NCBI RefSeq assembly: GCF_032335695.1
Contig: NZ_JACTOJ010000024.1
Location: 8,458-72,457, forward strand
Direction: 5' to 3'
DNA from: JACTOJ01 sp032335695
Lineage (GTDB): Bacteria > Bacillota > Clostridia > Clostridiales > Clostridiaceae
Length of the DNA: 64,000 bases
Positions within the stretch are counted from its first letter, which is position 1. The number at the start of each line of letters is the position of its first letter. Shown here in pieces: positions 7,574-16,593 of this stretch. The notes under the pieces were generated by a model. It worked only from the letters and a program-made list of their open reading frames with translations, was not told the origin of the DNA and searched no databases. The position numbers and the translations under genes were made by a program.

Positions 7574-8527
7574 CTATTCCCCTAGAATTGGTTTATATAT
7601 TCTTCTGCTTTCCAAGGACCAAACTCGGTCTGAAAATTCTCCGCCCTTAATATCCTTAGTAGCTCTTCTCATATCAAAAAGTCTTGCATCAATTATGTCA
7701 AGGTAATGCAAAACCTCTGCCTCTGGAATCATTGGTTTTACTGGACTTCCATATTCAGGTTCATAATGATGAGATAATATCATGTGCTGCAAAAGCATGG
7801 TTGTTTCTTTATCGGCTCCTATCTTCTTTGCGGCTATCTCCACATTCTTTATGCCCTGAACAATATGTCCAAGCATTGTGCCTTCTACGGTATAATCGCT
7901 TACAATGCCTAGTTCGCTGGCATCCATCTCTTCCATTTTAGCCAAATCATGAAGAATAACTCCTGCATATAAAAGATCCCTGTTTAAATCTGTATATATT
8001 TCACAAAGCTTTTCTCCAGCTCTAAGCATGGTAGTTACATGATATAAAAGCCCGCCTCTTATGGAATGATGATTCTTTTTAGCTGCAGGAAAGTGCATTA
8101 TTTTATCCTGATATACTCCAAGAACCTCATTTACTATTCCCTTTATGTCTTCATTTTTCATTGCATTTACATAAGACATAAGTGTGCCATACATATCTTC
8201 TGAGGAGTATGGTGCTGTAGGTACAAACTCTGATGCGTCAAGCTTATCTTCTGCATCCGCTACTCGTATTTTCTCTATTTTAAGCTGAAGACCATTTTGC
8301 CATGCTAATACTGTGCCTCTAACCTTTGCTATGGTATTAGAGCTGTAAGCCTTAAAATCTATCTCATTACATTCCCAAAGCTTAGCATTTATTTCTCCAG
8401 TTTTATCTCCTAATGTGAAATCAAGATATTTTTTATTATTACTATTTGTCGTCTTGCAGTCTACGGATTTAATAAGATAAAATCCTTCTATCTTTTTCCC
8501 TGCTTCAAAACCATTTATTGCTGTCAT
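7574..8527 (-). CDS. YhaM-like 3'-5' exoribonuclease (OB fold + HD domain)
   Basis: A 317-residue protein with an N-terminal OB-type nucleic acid binding domain (about residues 10-90, FTLGDKTGEINAKLW) and a C-terminal HD phosphohydrolase domain with HHSIRGGLLYH, HD at 193-194 (ILHDLAKMEE) and a later QHMILSHH. This order matches Bacillus YhaM, a metal-dependent 3'-5' exoribonuclease active on short single-stranded RNA. The length equals the family norm. It heads the minus-strand operon of MBL hydrolase, DUF2164 and GNAT. Confidence 0.85.
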   Translation of the reverse strand: MTAINGFEAGKKIEGFYLIKSVDCKTTNSNNKKYLDFTLGDKTGEINAKLWECNEIDFKAYSSNTIAKVRGTVLAWQNGLQLKIEKIRVADAEDKLDASEFVPTAPYSSEDMYGTLMSYVNAMKNEDIKGIVNEVLGVYQDKIMHFPAAKKNHHSIRGGLLYHVTTMLRAGEKLCEIYTDLNRDLLYAGVILHDLAKMEEMDASELGIVSDYTVEGTMLGHIVQGIKNVEIAAKKIGADKETTMLLQHMILSHHYEPEYGSPVKPMIPEAEVLHYLDIIDARLFDMRRATKDIKGGEFSDRVWSLESRRIYKPILGE

Positions 8528-8708
8528 TTAAAATTCCCCTTCCAAAATTGCTCAACTATTGGATATATCTAAATTCTCAATAGAATAAGTAAAAAAGTCA
8601 TATATATAAATATTACCATTACTTAACTAATTATATCACATATAATGCTTTTATTTTTATGGCAAAATATTTATAATTAAATTAATTTCAAAAGAACGAG
8701 GTGCATCT

Positions 8709-10046
8709 ATGAAAATTAATCTTCCACAAGAAGTGAATTTTATTATAGAGGAACTTAATAAAAGCGGCTTTGAAGCTTTTGCAGTAGGAGGCTGTGTTCG
8801 CGACAGCATTATAGGAAGGGTTCCAAGCGATTGGGATATAACCACTTCAGCCCTTCCAGAGAATATAATTTCAATATTTCCTCATACTGTTCCTACAGGC
8901 CTTCAGCATGGTACTGTGACTGTAATAATAAATAAAAACAATTATGAAGTAACAACTTATAGAATAGATGGAAAATATACTGACAACCGCCATCCAGATG
9001 AAGTTTTATTCACCAAAAACTTATCTGAGGATTTAAGCAGGCGAGACTTTACCATAAATGCTTTAGCTTATAATAATGAAGCTGGATTGGTAGATCTTTT
9101 TAATGGGCAAGACTGCTTAAAAAATAAAATGGTGAAAACAGTGGGCGATGCCAACGACAGATTTAATGAAGATGCTTTAAGAATGATTCGAGCCATCCGT
9201 TTTGCCTGTCAGCTTGATTTTTCTATTGATAAAGAAACCTTTGAGGCTATTTTTAAGAATCATAAGCTAATAGAAAATGTAAGCATAGAAAGGATAAGAG
9301 ATGAATTTTCAAAAATATTAGTATCTAATAATCCTGATGCTGGCATAGAAAATTTAAGAATTACAGGTCTTCTGAAATATTTTCTTCCTGAAGCTATTGA
9401 TATGGTGGGTTTCGATCAAAAGAATCCCCACCATGATAAAGATATATACACTCATACCCTCCAGGTTATAAAAAATGCTGAACCTGTGCTTATTACCAGG
9501 TTGGCAGCACTTTTTCATGACATAGGAAAACCTGCAAGCTTTACTATGGATGAAAAGGGAATAGGTCATTTTTACGGTCATGAAAACAGTGGAGCTGAAA
9601 TCTGCGAAACAGTTTTAAAACGTATGAAATTTGATAACTACACTATAAAAACAGTTTGTCTTTTGGTCAGCAACCACATGACCATGTTCTATAAATTAAA
9701 GGAATCAGGGGTTAAAAAACTCATTAACAAAATGGGAAAAGAAAATATGGGAACTCTTTTTAATCTTCAAACCGCTGATATAAAAAGCAGTGCTCCTCCC
9801 TTTAATTTTTCTCCCATAGACTATTTGAGAAACACAACGGATGAAGTTCTAAAAAAAGCTTTGCCAATATGCTTAAAGGATTTAAAAATAAATGGGGCTG
9901 ATCTGATTAGGCTAGGTTTTAAACCTGGCAAGGAATTGGGGGATGCTCTTAATGCTATACTTGATATGGTTCTTGAAAAGCCTGACTTAAATGACAAAGC
10001 AAAATTAATAGAAATCGCTACTAAGTTATTAACTTCCAAATCCTAA
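8709..10046 (+). CDS. cca: CCA tRNA nucleotidyltransferase with HD domain
   Basis: Adds or repairs the 3' CCA of tRNA using CTP and ATP. The class II nucleotidyltransferase signature GGCVRDSIIGRVPSDWDITT is near the N-terminus (D41 and D43 as metal ligands), followed by the RRDFTINALAYN motif and the EDALRMIRAIRFA head/neck region. A C-terminal HD domain is present (ALFHDIGKPA, about residue 267; later SNHM). The 445-residue length fits the HD-containing CCA enzymes. The ATG has a GAACGAGGTG site. It has its own promoter region (8528-8708) divergent from the YhaM-like operon. The tRNAs seen in this window already encode CCA, so repair is its likely main job. Confidence 0.93.
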   Translation: MKINLPQEVNFIIEELNKSGFEAFAVGGCVRDSIIGRVPSDWDITTSALPENIISIFPHTVPTGLQHGTVTVIINKNNYEVTTYRIDGKYTDNRHPDEVLFTKNLSEDLSRRDFTINALAYNNEAGLVDLFNGQDCLKNKMVKTVGDANDRFNEDALRMIRAIRFACQLDFSIDKETFEAIFKNHKLIENVSIERIRDEFSKILVSNNPDAGIENLRITGLLKYFLPEAIDMVGFDQKNPHHDKDIYTHTLQVIKNAEPVLITRLAALFHDIGKPASFTMDEKGIGHFYGHENSGAEICETVLKRMKFDNYTIKTVCLLVSNHMTMFYKLKESGVKKLINKMGKENMGTLFNLQTADIKSSAPPFNFSPIDYLRNTTDEVLKKALPICLKDLKINGADLIRLGFKPGKELGDALNAILDMVLEKPDLNDKAKLIEIATKLLTSKS

Positions 10047-10113
10047 AGGTAAACTTATAGCTATTTAAACGCATTTAAAGAATATAACATTATTAAAAAG
10101 GGGGCCAATTAAA

Positions 10114-10923
10114 ATGGATAAAAAAATAGGATTTATAGGCTGTGGAAACATGGGAGAAGCCATGCTTTCAGGCATACTTAAAGCAAATTTAGTACCTGCA
10201 GAAAATATAATGATTTCAAGAACTAGTGAATCAACTCTTAAGGAGCTTAAAAACAAATATGATGTTAACGCGTCTTTAAATAATAAGGATGTGGCTGCTT
10301 TCAGCGATATATTAATCCTGGCTGTTAAACCTAATAAATATATAAAAGTGATAAAGGAAATTAAAGCTGCAGTAAAAAAAGATGTTCTTATTGTAAGTAT
10401 TGCTGCCGGAATCACAATTGAAACCATAGAAAAAGCCTTTGAAAAAGATATTAAGATTGTAAGATCCATGCCTAACACACCAGCCTTGGTAGGAGAAGCT
10501 ATGAGTGCATTAACTCCATCAGAATTAGTTAGTCCCCAGGAGCTTAAAGAAGCCTTATCTATTTTTGAGAGCTTTGGAAAAGCTGAAGTAATAGATGAAA
10601 ATCTTATGGACATGATTCCATCAGTAAGCGGTTCCTCACCAGCTTATGTATTTATGTTCATTGAAGCTCTAGCAGATGGCGCTGTACTTAGAGGAATGCC
10701 TAGAGATAAGGCTTATAAATTTGCTGCCCAAGCAGTGTTAGGTGCTGCAAAAATGGTGCTTGAAACTGGTGAGCATCCTGGCAGCTTAAAAGATAAGGTT
10801 TGCTCTCCTGGAGGAACTACCATAGAAGCTGTTTATAGCTTGGAAGCTAATAATTTTAGAGCCAGCATCATAGCAGCTATGGAAAGCTGTACTAAAAAAG
10901 CTGAGGAAATGTCTAAGAAGTAG
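10114..10923 (+). CDS. proC: Pyrroline-5-carboxylate reductase
   Basis: Last step of proline synthesis: NAD(P)H-dependent reduction of delta1-pyrroline-5-carboxylate. An N-terminal Rossmann motif (GFIGCGNMGEAML), the SIAAGITIETIE segment, RSMPNTPALVGE and the C-terminal dimer signature (PGSLKDKVCSPGGTTIEAV) are all intact, and 269 residues is the normal length. The ATG follows AAAGGGGG. It is downstream of cca with a 67-base gap and upstream of the HutD-like gene, so partial read-through is possible. Confidence 0.95.
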   Translation: MDKKIGFIGCGNMGEAMLSGILKANLVPAENIMISRTSESTLKELKNKYDVNASLNNKDVAAFSDILILAVKPNKYIKVIKEIKAAVKKDVLIVSIAAGITIETIEKAFEKDIKIVRSMPNTPALVGEAMSALTPSELVSPQELKEALSIFESFGKAEVIDENLMDMIPSVSGSSPAYVFMFIEALADGAVLRGMPRDKAYKFAAQAVLGAAKMVLETGEHPGSLKDKVCSPGGTTIEAVYSLEANNFRASIIAAMESCTKKAEEMSKK

Positions 10924-10964
10924 AGAATAAAAACAAATTTTTAGCTTTGGAAAGGGACATTCTT

Positions 10965-11555
10965 ATGAATATAAATAAAATTACTCAAGATAAATTTAAA
11001 ACCACGGAATGGCTTGGAGGAAAAACTACTGAATTGTTTATTTGGCCAGAAAATGGAAGCTATCAAAAAAGACAATTTGATTTCCGTTTATCCACTGCCA
11101 CCATAGAAATTGAAGAAAGTGATTTCACTAAGCTGCCCGGAATCCACAGAATATTAATGCCTTTACAAGGTAATATAGCTCTATGCTTTAATGGTGAAGA
11201 AACAGTTAATTTAAAGCCCTATGATTTTGCGGATTTTGAAGGTGACTGGAATACCACAAGTAAGGGAGTTGGAAGAGATTTTAATCTGATGCTTGCTAAG
11301 GATTGGACTGGAAGCTTAAAACATCTTCCGCTTTCAGCTTCAAATATCACAGAAGCTGACGCCTTCCGTATGAAAATTATCTATAGTGCTGAAGGAGAAG
11401 CTCTGATAAGCGTTGAAAATAAGGAATTTATTCTGCAGCAAGGGGAAATTCTCTACCTTGAAAGTGAAGAGAAAGATGGGGAGATAAGCATTAAGCTATC
11501 CTCAAAAACCGAAGCTGATTTGGTAGTATGCAATGTTTTTAGAAAAATAAAATAA
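10965..11555 (+). CDS. HutD/Ves family cupin-like protein
   Basis: A protein of about 196 residues with the HutD/Ves pattern: TTEWLGGKTTELFIWP at the N-terminus, FDFRLSTATIEI, then FTKLPGIHRILMPLQG and a DFEGDW motif. The family is found near histidine-utilisation genes and has a bicupin-like fold; its biochemical role is not settled. The longer frame would begin at TTG 10947, but the GGAAAGGG site falls before ATG 10965, so the shorter form is chosen. The hut operon lies 1.4 kb away on the other strand, separated by fabV. Confidence 0.8.
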   Translation: MNINKITQDKFKTTEWLGGKTTELFIWPENGSYQKRQFDFRLSTATIEIEESDFTKLPGIHRILMPLQGNIALCFNGEETVNLKPYDFADFEGDWNTTSKGVGRDFNLMLAKDWTGSLKHLPLSASNITEADAFRMKIIYSAEGEALISVENKEFILQQGEILYLESEEKDGEISIKLSSKTEADLVVCNVFRKIK

Positions 11556-11564
11556 GCTTTAAAA

Positions 11565-11592
11565 AAGGAGGCTCCATACTGAAAGCCTCCTT
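11565..11592. terminator. Bidirectional terminator between HutD-like gene and fabV
   Basis: AAGGAGGCT (11565-11573) and AGCCTCCTT (11584-11592) form a 9-bp hairpin between convergent genes. The A run on its left (11561-11566) supplies the T tract for minus-strand transcripts. Confidence 0.75.
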
Positions 11593-11603
11593 GTTATAGT
11601 TTA

Positions 11604-12800
11604 TTACTCTAATGCCTTCAAGCTAGGAATATCCACATTTGCATCTATATCTTCCTCATAATTAACTTTAGGATGTTCAAAGCCAAACAGCTTAAAGAAT
11701 TCTTTTCTGAAGTCCTCAATATCGGTTATTTCTGCTATGTTTTCACTGGTTATCTTATCCCAGCTTGCTATTATTTCCTCTTGCACATCTTGGCGAAGCT
11801 CTAAATCATCCAATCTTATTCTTCCTTCTTCATCCAGAATAAGCTCTTTAGAATATAATCTATCAGCGTACAGTCTATATATCTGCTCTATGCATCCTTC
11901 TTCTATATTCTTCTCCTTCATTATCTTCATAAGCAAGGACACATATAGAGGTACTACCGGTATTGCTGAGCTGGCTTGGGTTGCCAATGCCTTATTTGAG
12001 GACACATAAGCTTCTCCCTTTATTTTTTCAAGATACTTATTTAAGGTCAAAGCTGTCTTTTCTAAATGTTCCTTTGCCTTTCCTATGGTTCCGCTTCTAT
12101 ATATTGGCTTTGTGATTTCAGAGCCTATATAGGTATAAGCCACAGTCTTTGCTCCCTCTGCAAGCACATCTGCTTGAACTAATGCCTTAATCCAAAGCTC
12201 CCAATCTTCCCCTCCCATAACCTTCACGGTTTGCTGAATCTCGCTTTCAGTGGCAGGTCCCAATTCAATATTTGAAATAATATTTGTATGAAAATCAACG
12301 GTTTTGCTTGAGTAAACTGTTCCTATTGGCTTTAACACTGAATGAAAGGTTTCTCCAGTGCCTGGATCTGTTCTTTTAGGGGATGCTATACTGTATATAA
12401 CTAAATCTATTTTCCCAAGATCCTTTTTAATTGCAGCTATAGTCTCCTGCTTTATTGGCTGAGAAAAAGCATCTCCATTTATAGTTTTAGCATAATACCC
12501 AGCTTCTGAAGCTAATTGTTCAAAGGCAGCAGTATTGTACCAGCCAGGTGTTGCAGTTCTGTTACCTGAAGCTGGTCTTTCGAAGGCCACTCCTAAGGTA
12601 TTTGCTCCTGAAGCGAAGGACGAAACTATCCTTGAAGCTAGACCATAGCCAGTGGAAGCCCCGATTATAAGAACATTTTTAGGACCTATTACTGGTTTTT
12701 GACTTTTCACATAGGCAATTTGATCAGAGACATTGTTGGCACAGCCCTGTGGATGAGCTGTTAAACATATATATCCTTTAAACCTAGGTTTAATTACCAT
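11604..12800 (-). CDS. fabV: Trans-2-enoyl-CoA/ACP reductase, FabV/TER type
   Basis: NADH-dependent reduction of trans-2-enoyl thioesters. In clostridia this enzyme type works on crotonyl-CoA and longer enoyl-CoAs, or as an alternative enoyl-ACP reductase. The 398-residue length, the N-terminal MVIKPRFKGYICLTAHPQGC, the NAD-binding IIGASTGYGLASRI and the active site Y234-x8-K243 spacing (Y-RSGTIGKA-K) identify the FabV/TER family. It is a monocistronic unit on the minus strand. Whether its job is fatty acid synthesis or fermentation cannot be told without the rest of the genome. Confidence 0.92.
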   Translation of the reverse strand: MVIKPRFKGYICLTAHPQGCANNVSDQIAYVKSQKPVIGPKNVLIIGASTGYGLASRIVSSFASGANTLGVAFERPASGNRTATPGWYNTAAFEQLASEAGYYAKTINGDAFSQPIKQETIAAIKKDLGKIDLVIYSIASPKRTDPGTGETFHSVLKPIGTVYSSKTVDFHTNIISNIELGPATESEIQQTVKVMGGEDWELWIKALVQADVLAEGAKTVAYTYIGSEITKPIYRSGTIGKAKEHLEKTALTLNKYLEKIKGEAYVSSNKALATQASSAIPVVPLYVSLLMKIMKEKNIEEGCIEQIYRLYADRLYSKELILDEEGRIRLDDLELRQDVQEEIIASWDKITSENIAEITDIEDFRKEFFKLFGFEHPKVNYEEDIDANVDIPSLKALE

Positions 12801-12937
12801 ATTATTCCCTCCTAATAATTAAAATAAATAATAAATATAAGTGCATAAAACATATTTAAATAATACAATAATATTCTGGGTTTTGAAAAGGTAATTTTAT
12901 GCTAAGCTATGTTTTAAAAGAATATTGATATAGCTAA

Positions 12938-12977
12938 AAAGCTTCTGCACAGACTTTTTTTGCTCTGCAGAAGCTTT
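12938..12977 (-). terminator. Terminator of the hut operon
   Basis: Perfect 12-bp arms AAAGCTTCTGCA (12938-12949) and TGCAGAAGCTTT (12966-12977) lie 14 bases beyond the hutU stop. On the minus strand the hairpin runs into a short T tract. Confidence 0.8.
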
Positions 12978-12990
12978 CATATGCTATCTT

Positions 12991-15012
12991 TTACATAAAT
13001 TTCTCTACGGTTTTTTCTATCAATTCATCATCAGCTATATAAGGTATTGAAATATGATTCTCAGCTCCATAGGTCTTATTGTACTCTGCAACGGTATCTA
13101 TAGAATTCTCACACCTCGCCCAGCTTCTTCTGGAAACACCTATCATAGTATCCCATGGAATAGCTGTTCTAAGGATTTCATCCACGCGCTCTGAGCCATC
13201 AAGCACCATACCGAAGCCGCCATTTATGGATTTGCTGATTCCAACTCCTCCACCATTATGAAGGGCTACAAGGCTCATTCCTCTTGCTGCGTTACCCACA
13301 TAGCAATGAACAGCCATGTCTGCAGTTACGTTACTTCCATCATAAATATTGGAGGTTTCACGGAAAGGAGAGTCAGTTCCGCCTGTATCATGATGGTCAC
13401 GTCCAAGCATTACAGGCCCTATTTCTCCCTTTCTAACCATTTCGTTGAATCTTAAAGCTATGTCTCTTCTTCCTAGTGCATCCTGATATAATATACGGCA
13501 CTGTGTTCCAACCACAAGCTTATTCTTTTCAGCGTCACGAATCCATATATAATTATCTCTATCTTGTCCTCTTCTGTTTGGATCTATAACCTCCATAGCC
13601 GCATGATCTGTCTTTCTTAAGTCTTCAGCATCACCGCTTAAACAGCACCAACGGAAAGGTCCATATCCATAGTCAAATAGCATAGGTCCCATAATATCTT
13701 CCACATAGGATGGGAATATAAAACCTTCACTGGTATCTACGCCGTTTTTAGCAATGTCCTTAGCACCTGCATCAAAAACTGCCTTCATGAAAGCATTACC
13801 ATAGTCAAAGAAATAGGTTCCTCTATCCACTAAGGCCTTAATCAAATGGAAATGCTTAATTAAAGATTTATCTACTAATTCCTTAAAGGCATGCTTATCA
13901 TTTTTAAGCATTTCTGTTCTCTGCTGAAAGGTTAGACCTTGAGGACAGTAGCCTCCATCATAAGGAACATGGCAGGAGGTTTGGTCTGATAATAATTCTA
14001 TCAAAATATCATTGTCCACGGCATACTGAAGCAAGTCAACAATATTTCCATGATACGCGATAGATATAGTTTCCTTTTTCTCCATATATGCTTTTGCCAT
14101 TTCAAAAGCTTCCTCAACACTATTTGTAACCTTGCTTACCCAGCCTTGAACGAGTCTGGTTTCTATTCTTGAATAATCAACCTCAGCCACTATTCCTACA
14201 CCGCCGGCTATCTCTATAGCTTTTGGCTGAGCACCACTCATACCGCCAAGTCCAGAAGTAACAAATAAGTGTCCTGACAAATCCTTATCTGATGGAATTC
14301 CAAGCACCTTTCTTCCTGCATTTAAAAGAGTATTGAAGGTTCCATGCACAATACCCTGAGGTCCTATGTACATCCATCCTCCAGCAGTCATCTGTCCATA
14401 GCTTGAAACTCCCATAGCAGTAGCCTTTGCCCAATCCTCAGGGTTATCAAACATACCCACCATTAAACCGTTAGTAATTATAACTCTAGGACTAGTTTTG
14501 CTAGATTTAAAAAGTCCCATAGGATGACCTGACATCATCACAAGAGTCTGCTCGTCAGTTAATTCTTCCAAATACTTCTTAATCAGCTGATACTGCATCC
14601 AGTTCTGACACACTTGTCCTGTTTCCCCATAGGTAACTAGCTCATAAGGGTAAAGTGCCACCTCATGATTTAAATTATTATCAATCATTACTTGAAAGGC
14701 TTTCCCTTCTATACACTTTCCCTTATACTCTTCTATTGGCTTTCCATAGATTCTTTCCTTTGGCATAAAGCGATAGCCATAGATACGGCCTCTAGTCATA
14801 AGCTCCTCTAGAAATTCTGGTGCCAAAGCTTCATGTAATTCTTCCGGTACATAACGAAGAGCATTTTTAAGAGCCAGTTTTATTTCTCTCTTGTTTAAGG
14901 TAAGCTCTCTCTTTGGTGCTCTGCGGACACCTTCAGCAAATACAGGATACTCTGGCAATGTGCTGCTAAGCTTAATGGTCATGGCTTCATTAATACTTTT
15001 ATTATTCATCAC
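12991..15012 (-). CDS. hutU: Urocanate hydratase
   Basis: Second step of histidine breakdown: urocanate to 4-imidazolone-5-propionate, with tightly bound NAD+. At 673 residues it belongs to the long urocanase form (about 670 residues, as in animals and several Firmicutes) rather than the 550-residue form of Bacillus and Pseudomonas. Visible family sequences include QNWMQYQLIKKYLEEL, MSGHPMGLF, ATAMGVSSYGQMTAGGWMYI, the NAD-site GGMSGAQPKAIEIAGG and RDHHDTGGTDSPFRET. It is the last gene of the hut operon, 30 bases after hutH, and is followed by a strong terminator. Confidence 0.95.
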   Translation of the reverse strand: MMNNKSINEAMTIKLSSTLPEYPVFAEGVRRAPKRELTLNKREIKLALKNALRYVPEELHEALAPEFLEELMTRGRIYGYRFMPKERIYGKPIEEYKGKCIEGKAFQVMIDNNLNHEVALYPYELVTYGETGQVCQNWMQYQLIKKYLEELTDEQTLVMMSGHPMGLFKSSKTSPRVIITNGLMVGMFDNPEDWAKATAMGVSSYGQMTAGGWMYIGPQGIVHGTFNTLLNAGRKVLGIPSDKDLSGHLFVTSGLGGMSGAQPKAIEIAGGVGIVAEVDYSRIETRLVQGWVSKVTNSVEEAFEMAKAYMEKKETISIAYHGNIVDLLQYAVDNDILIELLSDQTSCHVPYDGGYCPQGLTFQQRTEMLKNDKHAFKELVDKSLIKHFHLIKALVDRGTYFFDYGNAFMKAVFDAGAKDIAKNGVDTSEGFIFPSYVEDIMGPMLFDYGYGPFRWCCLSGDAEDLRKTDHAAMEVIDPNRRGQDRDNYIWIRDAEKNKLVVGTQCRILYQDALGRRDIALRFNEMVRKGEIGPVMLGRDHHDTGGTDSPFRETSNIYDGSNVTADMAVHCYVGNAARGMSLVALHNGGGVGISKSINGGFGMVLDGSERVDEILRTAIPWDTMIGVSRRSWARCENSIDTVAEYNKTYGAENHISIPYIADDELIEKTVEKFM

Positions 15013-15042
15013 TTTTCTCCTCTCAGATCACAAGATTCATAA

Positions 15043-16572
15043 TTAAAATTTAATTTCTCCTACAATATCCTCTACTCTCTTTACTATGGATGCATCTTTT
15101 ATAATTGCATCACATTTTTCTATATCATCATAAAGAGGTCTGTCCTCCGTAAGCATTGGTACCATTTCTCTTACTAATTTATAAGCTTCTTTAGTTCCTT
15201 TTCCCATTCCCTTATCTCCGCGAAGATCAATAGCCTGACAGGCACACATTAATTCCATGGCTAATATACGACGTACATGCTCCAGGATAGTTTTTGATTT
15301 TCTTGCAGCTATAGTTCCCATACTTACATGATCCTCTTGATTTGCTGAGGATGGTATGCTGTCTACGCTGGCCGGATGAGATAATATCTTATTCTCTGAA
15401 ACCAAGGAAGCAGCTGCATACTGAACTATCATATATCCTGAATTAACCCCGCCCTTTTCGATAAGGAAGCTGGAAAGACCGCTTAGTGCAGAGTTTACCA
15501 TACGCTCTATTCTTCTCTCAGATATATTTCCAAGCTCTGAAAGTGCTATGCAAAGGAAATCAAATGCAAGTGCCATTGGCTGACCGTGGAAGTTTCCACC
15601 AGATATACCTTCATTATTATCTGGAAAAATAATTGGATTATCTGTTACTGAATTTATTTCAATTTCAACTTTTTCTTTTACGTAATTTATAGCATCCTTA
15701 CTGGCACCATGCACCTGAGGTGTGCAGCGAAGTGAATAAGCATCCTGAACACGAATTTCCCCTTGTTTTGTTGTGTTTTTGCTGCCTTCTAATAAATCAA
15801 GAATGATTCTTGCAGAATCCATCTGCCCCTTGTGAGGACGAACATCATGAAGTCTGTGATCAAGGGCATCAACAATTCCATTATGTGCCTCAAAGCTTAA
15901 GGATACGGCAATGTCCGAGGTCTTCACAATATTTAAAGCATCATATACTGTAAGTGCTCCAACTGCAGTCATAGCCTGAGTTCCGTTTATAAGTGCAAGA
16001 CCTTCTTTAGCAGAAAGCTCTACCACTGAAATTCCTGCCTTCCCCATAGCCTCAGCGCCAAAATATTCCACTCCCTTATATTCTGCTTTTCCCATACCTA
16101 TCATAGGAAGTACCATATGAGCTAAAGGCACTAAATCTCCGCTGGCTCCAAGTGAACCTTTTTCAGGAATGATAGGAGTCACTCCCTTATTAAGCATATC
16201 TATCATAGTATGAATAGTTTCAAGCCTTATACCTGAATATCCCTTTGCCAGATTGTTTATTCTTAAAAGCATTATTCCTCTAGCTACTTCTCTTGGGAAA
16301 GCTGCCCCAGCTCCAACTGCATGAGAAATTATAAGATTTCTCTGAAGCTTCTTACATTCGTCTGCTGAAATTACCGTGTCACAGAACTTTCCAAAGCCAG
16401 TGGTAACTCCATATACCACCTTGCCTTCAGCTATTAAATCTTCAACTATCTTTCTTGAAACAAGTACTTTTTCCTTTGCTTCCTCTGATAATCTAACTCT
16501 GATATCTTCTCTACAGACCTTTGCAACCTCTTCTAATGTTAAATCGTTACCTGTTATTATAACTTCCTTCAT
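15043..16572 (-). CDS. hutH: Histidine ammonia-lyase
   Basis: First step of histidine breakdown: L-histidine to urocanate and ammonia. The self-forming MIO cofactor triad Ala-Ser-Gly is at residues 143-145 in GSLGASGDLVPLAHM, and the active-site region YGVTTGFGKF is present. The length (about 509) fits the family. A longer in-frame start (GTG 16587) overlaps the GGAGG ribosome site, so ATG 16572 with 8-base spacing is preferred. It sits between hutI (21 bases upstream) and hutU. Confidence 0.95.
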   Translation of the reverse strand: MKEVIITGNDLTLEEVAKVCREDIRVRLSEEAKEKVLVSRKIVEDLIAEGKVVYGVTTGFGKFCDTVISADECKKLQRNLIISHAVGAGAAFPREVARGIMLLRINNLAKGYSGIRLETIHTMIDMLNKGVTPIIPEKGSLGASGDLVPLAHMVLPMIGMGKAEYKGVEYFGAEAMGKAGISVVELSAKEGLALINGTQAMTAVGALTVYDALNIVKTSDIAVSLSFEAHNGIVDALDHRLHDVRPHKGQMDSARIILDLLEGSKNTTKQGEIRVQDAYSLRCTPQVHGASKDAINYVKEKVEIEINSVTDNPIIFPDNNEGISGGNFHGQPMALAFDFLCIALSELGNISERRIERMVNSALSGLSSFLIEKGGVNSGYMIVQYAAASLVSENKILSHPASVDSIPSSANQEDHVSMGTIAARKSKTILEHVRRILAMELMCACQAIDLRGDKGMGKGTKEAYKLVREMVPMLTEDRPLYDDIEKCDAIIKDASIVKRVEDIVGEIKF

Positions 16573-16593
16573 TATGAACTCCTCCACCTTATG

